Translations under genes and position numbers: made by a program | NCBI GenBank assembly: GCA_907163375.1 | Contig: CAJQUW010007533.1 | Span: 134,001 to 198,000, forward strand | Direction: 5' to 3' | Length of the DNA: 64,000 nucleotides | Source: Prostheceraeus crozeri | Taxonomy: Eukaryota > Platyhelminthes > Polycladida > Euryleptidae | Notes under the pieces: model-generated | What the model saw: the letters and a program-made list of their open reading frames with translations, nothing else | Told to the model about the DNA's origin: nothing | The model's database searches: none | Shown: one piece after another, positions 56,424-64,000 of the stretch | Position numbering within the stretch: the first letter of the stretch is position 1 | Layout: each line of letters opens with the position of its first letter

Positions 56424-57981
56424 TTTTGTGTCATATTAACATTATATGCTTCAAAATCACAATAAGTAGTAAAGGGTACTTTATTTTTGAAATACCATTT
56501 ATTGTATTCTAAATAATCATCTTTAGGAAAAGTATTTTCAACTGCTTCATTTTGTTGACAATTCTCCAAATGTCTATTCATTTCTTCTTTAGTTCTAAAA
56601 CTTGTCATACATTGAAGACAAGGAAAATTAGCATTATCTGAAGTTTTTGTAAATATAGAAACATCTTTACACAATATAAAATGACCCTGATAATATAAAA
56701 TATTCGCTTGTGCTGGTTGTTTTGTTTGTTTTAATTTTTCAAATTTATCTTTATATATTTCATGTGTTTCATCAATTTGTCTTTGTAAATCTTTTTCAGA
56801 CTGTTGATAATTTTGATTGAATATTTTCAGCTGTTGTTCATATTCATTATTATATTGTTCTTTATATTGTTGTTGACATTTTTTTAGACATTCATTTAAT
56901 TCTTTATTTTCTTCATTATTTAATTCTTTATTGTCTTTATTGTCTTTATTTAATTCTGGAATCGTTTCTATCTTATTTTGATATTTATGGCCGTATTCTT
57001 GTACTAATATTTTTGTTTGTTGTTGATAATCTGTTTTACATTTTTGTAAACTTTCATTTAAATTTTGTAATTTTTGTTGATATTCTAAAGATAAAAATAG
57101 ATAATCGGAATCATAATCATAATTATAATTACGTCCTTTATAATTATTATGATTAATCATTATTGGTGATAATGTTTTAACAATTTGAAATTTTTCAGTG
57201 CATATTATATTTCCTTGGTAAAAAATATTATGATGCATGTAATTTCCTCTATCATTATATACTATTTCTGATTGACATAAATTTTTATTATTCAAATAAA
57301 ATTTTTTTGAATCTGAGTAAAGTGGAGTAATTTTACCAATAGAAACATAATTCACATTTAATTCAAAAACATTTACTTCAATTAAATTTTTATTCTTTTT
57401 ATGAAACTTTATTAACCTATTATAATCATATGGAAGTTCATGTAAGCCATCAGAGAGATCAAATTCCTTTATGTACTCTTCTTTATTATAATGACTTAGT
57501 CTCTCTTTGTGATATTCTGCAGGATGTAAATGTGCTATAATACTCCACAGAAAACAATAATCATCTTCATTTTTTATGTTGATTATTTGTGGTGAACTGA
57601 AAGGTAAAGGAACATAACTACCACCAGTATTATTTTTATATTTATCAATTACTATTTTCTTAGATAGTATTTTAACAAATCTCCAACCAGATTCACGTAA
57701 CTGGGCTTCAATTATACAATTTTCTAATTTAAGTATCATTTGTTCAAATATGGGTTGTATATCATTTACATTATGAATTTCTTGCGAATTTGTAAAATGT
57801 CCTTGTATTATTTCTTCAGGAATTCCATCAGGTCCATTTTTTGTATAAAGTACTTCTACATTCATATAACATTTGAAAGATTTCTTAAATATTTTGAAAA
57901 AGTTTTTTAATACATTATAAAAAGTTTCATCGGTTTCATTGTGTTCAACCGATTCATTAAATAAATATTTTATATCTGTCA

Positions 57982-58010
57982 TGGGCGAAGCCCTAGAACC
58001 TTCGGTTCGT
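57982..58010. repeat. Double mini-hairpin repeat in the copy B polymerase gene
   Basis: GGGC-GAA-GCCC at 57983-57993 and GAACC-TTC-GGTTC at 57996-58008, encoding RTEGSRASP on the minus strand. Copy A has no repeat at this site. Confidence 0.87.
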
Positions 58011-58491
58011 TCCGCTTCATCGGTTTTTTTAGTTTCATCAAATTCATCTATTTCGTTAAATTCATCAGTATCGCTAAATAAATATCTTCCATCTGGTACA
58101 TGTTCATTTTCACTATTAAAAACTTTTTTATATTCCGAATGTGAATAATCATCAAACATTTTTTTAACTTTTATATCACTAGGTAATGTTTCTAGATAGT
58201 TTTTATAACTATTTAATTTTAATATATTTCCTTCATGAACTCGTTCTACATTTTGTAAATGCAATTTACTATTTAAATGAGATTGATAACTTCTTTTTGT
58301 TTGCAACTTTTTTTACATAAGTTACAATAAAACTTGGTATTTTCCATTTTTTTTATTTTTAAAGAAGAAAATTGTGTTTTAATTTTAGATATAAACATTC
58401 TAATATCAAGGTCTAGAGAGTTAATATATATTATTATATATTTCACGTTCTTTAGTTATTTTTTTTCTTTATCATATTAAGTTTTATCATA

Positions 58492-59870
58492 TTAAGTTTT
58501 ATCATATAACGTTTTATCAAAAGATAATTTAAATTTATTTTCACTAACTATTGATTCTTCATCATCATCATCAATTGATTCTTCATCATCATCATAAATT
58601 GTTTCTTCAACATCATAAATTACACTTTTTGGTATAGGATGCCATTCCCTGATAGGATACCATTCTCTTATTGGAATATCTAATTCTAAATTACATCTTT
58701 TATCTGATAATAGTATAATAGAGAAAAATATTGGTCTTTGATCTCTTTTGGAAAATTTAATAACACCACCATAATCTGAATCACTTTTAGTTTTTATTAC
58801 AGATGATAAAATTTTAAATTGATTAGATGTAAATCCTAATTTAAATTTTGTAGACCCGACACATAGTTGTCGAACAGTATCTTCAACTATTCCATCATTA
58901 TTATTTTCAATTGTAAGAAAATGAAATTTAGATAAATTTTGATTACATGTAGTATTAATATCATGTACATCAGTATGAGATATAAATTTTTCTTCACTTA
59001 AATTTTTATAATTACTAATATTTTTATAATCTTTCTTACCATTTACACCATTTTCAGATGTTTCAGAATCATCATCTATATTATTATCATCATTATTATC
59101 ATAAGATTCTTCAAGATCGGGCAAAGCCCTAGAACCTTCGGTTCGTTTATTATGATTATGATTATGGACATTGTTAATAGTATAAGGTGTTGTCCACATA
59201 TAAATTTTTTCTTGTTGAGCTAAGCCATTTATGTAAGATTTTAATAAATTAATATTTAAATTGGAATACAATCCTATATATGTATCATCATCATATCTTT
59301 GCGGCATTTCTAATGTTTCTTGTTTATAAATTGTATCTCTATAATATACTTGACATAATAATTCTTCGTTATGCTTTTTACTCTCGATATGAATGTTATA
59401 TTGATTTTGATCGTCAACAAATAATCTAATTTTTTCCTTTGAGAAAGATTTTAATTTTTTAACTAATTCTTTAATATTAATATAATTAATGATTGTAGTT
59501 TCTATCCAATCAGTATTACTAATCGGCAAAACTGCTCTAATGAATCCATAAACATTATTATGACCTATTATAACCATATTTTTTTATTTAATTCTACATA
59601 TGCAACATCATTATATTTGCTTACAATCTCCATAAATTTAATAAATGGATCACCTGGAAATAAACAGTAGTTAGTTTCTATAGAAGGTAAACCTTTAGTC
59701 TGTTCTCTAAATATTTCGGCTTGTAATTGAAATAAAATATTAACATCTATACATGGATTATTATTATTATTATTATCAAAACATTTATTTTCAAATCCCG
59801 TTGATCTCGTCGAATAAGAAGAACAGGATGATGCGGGCGAATATAATTTTTTTAAATTTGCTTTATCCAT
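58492..59870 (-). pseudogene. Unknown protein, possibly a sliding-clamp fold (copy B), broken
   Basis: Close relative of the copy C protein at 44245-45582, with the same leader MDKANLKKLYSPASSCSS, blocks INIKELVKKLKSFSKEKIRL and KFKLGFTSNQFKILSSVI, and the Asp-rich tail ending DKTLYDKT. It contains an extra NLSEEKFISHTDVHDINTT stretch not in C. About one break is visible. It lies between the type 1 polymerase and the fibre-like gene; in copy A the zinc finger, membrane and ATPase module takes this place. Confidence 0.6.
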
Positions 59871-59958
59871 TTTTTTATTTCTATTAGAAAAAGTTTTATT
59901 CTTATTAGAAAAAGTTTTATTTTTATTAGAAGAAATTTTATTTTTTTATTGTTAAAAA

Positions 59959-60846
59959 ATGATGTTACCAAATGTTGGTGGAGGTGCATATATCCCGAAT
60001 AATCGTGAATTAGAAATAGAGATAGAAAACTATATCATGAAATCTGGAGATGTTTTATCTGGTCCATTGCATCTTTCTATTCTTCCGCAACAAAATACAG
60101 AGTTAGCAAATAAACAATATGTTGATACACAAATCAATGACTTAAAGGAAAAATATATAAACGATGTTTTGGTTCCACTGATGAATGAATTAAAGTTGCT
60201 AAAACTTAATGACAAATCATTAAACGAAAAATTATTAAAACTTGATAAAAAGGATAGAGAGCTAGAAGCAGATATAGCAAAACTTTTTAAAAAGATTTCA
60301 GAACAATCAAAAATTTTAATATTACTTTCTATAAATTTAAAATCTGCAGTCATTAAAAATAAACATCGGATACAACTATTGAAAGAACAATTAGAAGATA
60401 AAATAGAAAAACTACCTGAAAGAATTAAAAAAAATTTAAAGCAGTTACAAACTACATTCCAAAAAAGTGTTGATGAATTGAGTTCTAAAATTACTCAACA
60501 AATGAAAAAGATGAATAGAATAATAAATGAAGTAAACTCACTTAATGAAAAAGTTGATAAAATGAAAAATCTTAAAATCAATTTAGAAAATGAATTAAAG
60601 AAAAATTTACAAGAAAACTCTAAAGAAAATAAAGAACAGTTAGATGCTGTTAAAAGACAATTAGATGTTCTTAAAATTAAGTTAAATGCACTTAAAACGG
60701 CATTGAAGATTAATCAGCAGAAAATGCAAGTTAATAGAAAAGAAATTAAAGTACATCACACGCTGCTTGACGCAATAGATAAAGTGCAACAATCAATTAA
60801 TAAAGTTATCTCGAAGTTGTTGTCCATTCACAAACGTAACTCTTGA
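59959..60846 (+). CDS. Coiled-coil fibre-like protein (copy B)
   Basis: 295 residues, continuous. MKSGDVLSGPLHLS and ANKQYVDTQ are kept. The stop lies at the border of a mini-hairpin cluster (60846-60936). Upstream, a TTTTATTCTTATTAGAAAAAG repeat of about 22 bp separates it from the clamp-like gene. Confidence 0.65.
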   Translation: MMLPNVGGGAYIPNNRELEIEIENYIMKSGDVLSGPLHLSILPQQNTELANKQYVDTQINDLKEKYINDVLVPLMNELKLLKLNDKSLNEKLLKLDKKDRELEADIAKLFKKISEQSKILILLSINLKSAVIKNKHRIQLLKEQLEDKIEKLPERIKKNLKQLQTTFQKSVDELSSKITQQMKKMNRIINEVNSLNEKVDKMKNLKINLENELKKNLQENSKENKEQLDAVKRQLDVLKIKLNALKTALKINQQKMQVNRKEIKVHHTLLDAIDKVQQSINKVISKLLSIHKRNS

Positions 60847-60936
60847 TCGGACCAAAGGTCCTCAGGTTTCTAACCTATAGAACCTTGTCCAGAGGCTTTA
60901 GCCTATCGGACCAATGGTCCTCAGGTTACTAACCAA
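60846..60936. repeat. Cluster of mini-hairpin repeats between genes
   Basis: GGACC-AAA-GGTCC, GGCT-TTA-GCC and GGACC-AAT-GGTCC separated by CTCAGGTT.CTAACC spacers. Copies A and C have nothing comparable between these two genes, so this is a copy-specific insertion. Confidence 0.83.
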
Positions 60937-61008
60937 TCCTAAACGTAAATCTTAGCGCAAATATTAACGTAAATATTTTTTCCCAAAAGTCAAATTAAAT
61001 CCTAAAAA

Positions 61009-61559
61009 ATGCCTATAATTTATAAACAAAATCTTAAACATTTTGCTTCAAATAAAAAAATTGCTCATGAACCACGTATGAATTCTGTTTATCATTATGA
61101 TAATAGAGAAACAGTTCACACGGAAGGAGCTGGCATCTTCTCTGGTATTGGAAGTATCGTTAACTTAATTAAAAATAATAAAGATTTGATTACATCTGCT
61201 GCAAAAGGAGCAGCTGCTATAGGTAGTACACCTAGTGCAATATCAAATGCTGTCAAGTCTCAAAACGAATTAAAACAACTAGAATCTATTCGTAAACTTA
61301 GGAATGATTCCGAAGAACTAAAAAATTTAAAAAAACTTTCAGAGGAAACAAAAACAAAATTGCTAACATAGCTGTGGGGGAAACCTTCTGGAGCGGAGCT
61401 CCGTCTGATAGTAAAAAGGGGAAGAAATCAGGCGTAGCCATAAAACGTTCAATTGAACCTACGGTTCATTCAATTGAAGAAATAAGAGGAAATGGCGTGA
61501 GCAGCAACCTTCGGTTTAACCAGCAAAGCTGTAGCGGAGCTGGTCTAACAAAATTCTAA
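61009..61559 (+). pseudogene. Small virion-type protein with amphipathic segment (copy B), broken
   Basis: Begins MPIIYKQNLKHFASNKKIAH and keeps GIFSGIGSIVNLIKNN and the CSGAGLTKF ending. About one break is visible. It carries one IEPTVHS-type mini-hairpin unit where copy C has several. Confidence 0.65.
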
Positions 61560-61697
61560 AATTTGTTTTTCAGTAAAATTTTTTTTAGTAAAATTTTTTA
61601 GCAAAATTTTTTCAGTAAAATTATTTTAGTAAAATTATTTTAGCAGAATTTTTTCTGTGTGTGAGAAAAACAAAAAGTCAAATTATTTTTTATAAAA

Positions 61698-63032
61698 ATG
61701 TCTTCGCTTGTCGAAAATAAATTTAGATTAGACGATCCTCCGTTCGTCAGTTGCAATCAAAAAAAGAATGACTATATAAGAATTGCTATGAATCCCGGAT
61801 CTTCCAGTAGAGTAAATACAGGAGGTGATTTAATTTTTGAAGTTGATAATCAGCAGAGTTATATATATCTACCTGATTCATTTTTACACTGTGAATATTC
61901 TTTGTATAGTGATGTCAATTTTACAACACCATTACCAGATACCGATAATATTGCACTAGAGAATAATTTTTTTCCAAGATTATTTACACAAATGCGTTTA
62001 GATGTTGCAACTCAAAATATAGAAACAATAAGTGATTCTCCAGGTGTAATTGATACAATGCTTAGATTTATAACAATTGGTGAAAATAATAAAAAGTATG
62101 AAATCGAAGGTTGGTTTCCTGATACTAATGATGGTATAATTGTTGATGATTTAACTCACGCTGGAACAGATGCAGCAGGAATTGCGAAAGATGTAGAAAA
62201 TATTGCAAAACATTTAAATAAAACAAACAATAGTGCATATAAAGAAAGACGTGAATTTAACAAGAAAAGTAAACAGACAGTTAATTGGTCATTGTCTCCA
62301 TTATTCGGATATTTAGATTATGACAAAATATCATATCAATTAAAATTTAAATTAATAATTCATCGTACAGCAAATAATGAATTAATCTTTTTTGGTAAGA
62401 CTGGAAAAAAAGCATATTTAAAAATTGATAGACTTGAATGGTGGATTAAGCATATTACTCCTAGTTTAGAGATTGAAACAGCTATTGCAAAAAGATTAAA
62501 TACTAACAAACCAATTCCAGTAAATTTTCTAAAGCGTACTGCTAGTTCAGTAACTTTTTCCGAACAAAGATTTAACTGGCATTTTACTAGAACTGCGAAT
62601 ACTCCAAGATATTTATTGCTAACTTTTCAAAGAAATAATTCTCCAAGTTTTGATAAGAACAACAATCTTTTTCATATTAATACAATTCGAAGTTTACAAG
62701 TTTCATTAAATCAAACCCGATATCCAATTGATCCATTAAGATTCGATGATACCAATAATCAATTTATGGAAGGATATGATTCTTATCGAAATCTTTGTAT
62801 AGAATTTGGAGTTGAACCACAATTAACTCCTGGAGATTGGAGACATTTATATCCTGTTTTCTGTTTCGATTTAAGTGCACAATCTGAAGATATTATCAAG
62901 ACTGGTTGTGATGTAACAATTAATATCGAAAAGAATAATTCCACAACATCATTGATGGCTTATGGTTTATTGCTAGAAGATGTAAAATATTCTATTGAAA
63001 TTCTTAATGGAAAGATGGCTAGGATAAGTTAA
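61698..63032 (+). CDS. MCP: Major capsid protein (copy B)
   Basis: 444 residues, continuous, collinear with A and C. It is the best preserved large gene of copy B, although most neighbours are broken. This may be chance or may reflect recent origin. The mini-hairpin cluster found after the stop in A and C is missing here, so that site is empty in B. Confidence 0.83.
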   Translation: MSSLVENKFRLDDPPFVSCNQKKNDYIRIAMNPGSSSRVNTGGDLIFEVDNQQSYIYLPDSFLHCEYSLYSDVNFTTPLPDTDNIALENNFFPRLFTQMRLDVATQNIETISDSPGVIDTMLRFITIGENNKKYEIEGWFPDTNDGIIVDDLTHAGTDAAGIAKDVENIAKHLNKTNNSAYKERREFNKKSKQTVNWSLSPLFGYLDYDKISYQLKFKLIIHRTANNELIFFGKTGKKAYLKIDRLEWWIKHITPSLEIETAIAKRLNTNKPIPVNFLKRTASSVTFSEQRFNWHFTRTANTPRYLLLTFQRNNSPSFDKNNNLFHINTIRSLQVSLNQTRYPIDPLRFDDTNNQFMEGYDSYRNLCIEFGVEPQLTPGDWRHLYPVFCFDLSAQSEDIIKTGCDVTINIEKNNSTTSLMAYGLLLEDVKYSIEILNGKMARIS

Positions 63033-63135
63033 TTAAAATTTTTGTTAACTTAAATTTTTTTTAGTAATTAGTAATAAATTTTTTTTGTAACTAGAATAGA
63101 TTAAAAATTCCTAATTTAAAATTTTTTTATCAAAA

Positions 63136-63617
63136 ATGTCGCAAGCGAAAGGTAATAATAATAAAACTGTTGAATTAAAATTACGTAATATTGTTGACAA
63201 AAATACCCCTAAAACTATTACGATTAATAAAAAAAGTATTACATAAGTAAACCAATGATAGAGAATATTCAATTACAAGAAGAAAAGAATGGCGGGATTC
63301 TCCCATTAATTCCACTAATAATAGGTGGCATAGCAGCTGCAGGAAGTGTTGCAGGCGGGACAGCTGGTATTGTCCAAGCAGTAAATAAAAATAAATCAGA
63401 GAAGGCAGCATTAGAGGAACAAAAACGTCATAATAGAGAGTTATAGAAAGTTGCTAGGGGTGACGGAATAGTAGATAATTTTATTAGTAAATTAAAATTA
63501 GTTGATGAAGGAAAACGAGTTCTTAAAAATATTCTCCACAATGTTGATGATTTAATTGAAATTAAAGAAACTAAAGATGGTTCTGGAATATATCTAAGTC
63601 CTAGTATGATTCGGTAA
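63136..63617 (+). pseudogene. Small glycine-rich hydrophobic virion-type protein (copy B), broken
   Basis: Begins MSQAKGNNNKTVELKLRNIV and keeps GGILPLIPLIIGGIAAAG and the charged tail. About two breaks are visible. No in-frame mini-hairpin, as in copy C. Confidence 0.7.
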
Positions 63618-63620
63618 TAA

Positions 63621-63700
63621 CCTCAGGACCTTTGGTCCGATCGGCTAAAGCCTCTGAACAAAGTTCTATCGGCTAAAGCCTCAGGACCTTCGGTTCGATT
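63621..63700. repeat. Cluster of mini-hairpin repeats between genes
   Basis: GGACC-TTT-GGTCC, two GGCT-AAA-GCC units and GGACC-TTC-GGTTC in 80 bp, corresponding in place to 40337-40414 of copy C. The order and number of hairpins differ. Confidence 0.83.
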
Positions 63701-63728
63701 CGGTAAAACATTTATTTTATCTTTTAAA

Positions 63729-64000
63729 ATGAATTCTACAAATTCCGAAAATTTAATTAAATTAAAAATTGCTAATTTAGATTTATTAAATTATCTATTA
63801 AACAAAAATAAAAACTCAAATTGTAAAATTTATGAAGGTAACGACGACAAACAAAGTTTGGCTACTACCTACGGTGGTGACATACAAAAAACATTAGAAA
63901 ACTTTCCTGGATTTATTTGGAGTAAATATTCAAAAGAAAAACATCTTCCTGGTCATTCATATACCGGTCCAGGAACTAGATTAGATATAAGACTAGATGA
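63729..64000 (+). CDS. INT: Phospholipase A2 - integrase fusion (copy B), cut by window end
   Basis: The first 90 residues, MNSTNSENLIKLKIANLDLL through to YTGPGTRLDIRLDE, are in the window. The calcium loop of the lipase is visible; the catalytic pair and the integrase core lie beyond the edge. Confidence 0.8.
   Translation, partial: MNSTNSENLIKLKIANLDLLNYLLNKNKNSNCKIYEGNDDKQSLATTYGGDIQKTLENFPGFIWSKYSKEKHLPGHSYTGPGTRLDIRLD

Larger units (their letters stand above)
53941..58347 (-). pseudogene. POLB: Type 1 protein-primed polymerase (copy B), broken and split
   Basis: Matches the copy A polymerase over almost its whole length: N-terminal finger, GGSYVPLPFSSPQ block, coiled coil, second finger, CDFEAYN, VKDHDHLNGLYRGAAHNSC, YYDFNSLYSS, NNAFYGKT and TDTDSVF. 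Several breaks are visible in addition to the loss of the C-terminal part to the far side of copy C. Mini-hairpin repeats at 56339-56365, 56395-56423, 57982-58010 and about 55607-55632 interrupt the gene. Only some of these sites are filled in copy A. Confidence 0.9.
32482..64000 (-). mobile_element. Polinton/Maverick copy B, broken, split by copy C, right end outside
   Basis: It begins AGTAATGGGCAAAAGACC, the same terminus family as copy A, and runs off the window. Without the 17,435-bp copy C about 14.1 kb is visible. Read as its reverse complement, gene order is: integrase fusion, small virion protein, major capsid protein, second small virion protein, fibre-like protein, clamp-like gene, type 1 polymerase, ATPase, penton, unknown protein, membrane protein. 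It therefore shares its polymerase with A, and its clamp-like gene and ATPase-penton block orientation with C. About ten breaks are visible in addition to the insertion. It must be older than C, which sits in its polymerase gene. Confidence 0.9.

Overview
The window looks like invertebrate metazoan nuclear DNA that carries three related Polinton/Maverick elements, two of them nested, around about 13 kb of host sequence. The evidence for an animal host is a spliced exon (24286-24407) resembling the first membrane helix of an adhesion GPCR, a Tc1-like DNA transposon and a degraded LINE. The species cannot be told from this sequence. The Polintons are much richer in A/T than the host stretch. Coding runs in them start after A-rich leaders of the type AAAAATG.

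Region 1, 13-19480: Polinton copy A. It is bounded by terminal inverted repeats of about 607 bp that begin AGTAATGG, and by a 6-bp target duplication AAGAGC. Left to right it holds a capsid-maturation protease, a phospholipase A2-integrase fusion, a small hydrophobic virion-type protein, the major capsid protein, a second small virion-type protein, a 57-residue protein, a coiled-coil fibre-like protein, an A-only module (zinc finger, membrane protein, second ATPase), protein-primed DNA polymerase B, a conserved unknown protein, the penton-like minor capsid protein, the packaging ATPase and a two-helix membrane protein overlapping the right repeat. It looks nearly whole, with about one visible break.

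Region 2, 19487-32481: host DNA. It holds a perfect 51-bp-arm hairpin, an old foldback element, a possible MITE, the GPCR-like exon, a decayed Tc1 element (24492-26146) and a 5'-truncated LINE on the minus strand (about 28986-30760). The rest shows no recognisable gene.

Region 3, 32482-64000: Polinton copy B, in the opposite overall orientation to A. Its right end lies beyond the window. It is broken, with roughly ten visible breaks, and its polymerase gene is split by copy C (36500-53934), a complete insertion with a 6-bp target duplication GCTGTT. C carries a different type of DNA polymerase from A and B, a captured gene next to a 112-bp tandem array, and unusual hairpin ends. C is also broken, with about half a dozen breaks.

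Together the genes form the usual Polinton set: capture and integration (integrase, terminal repeats), replication (protein-primed polymerase) and particle formation (major and minor capsid proteins, protease, ATPase, fibre-like and membrane-active proteins). The penton-like proteins of A, B and C differ at only 3 or 4 of 262 residues, so the copies are young relative to one another, yet whole modules have been exchanged between them. The most unusual feature is a family of tiny double-hairpin repeats scattered through all three elements, both between genes and in frame inside genes. Their stems vary in a base-pair-preserving way and some sites are empty in one copy and filled in another.
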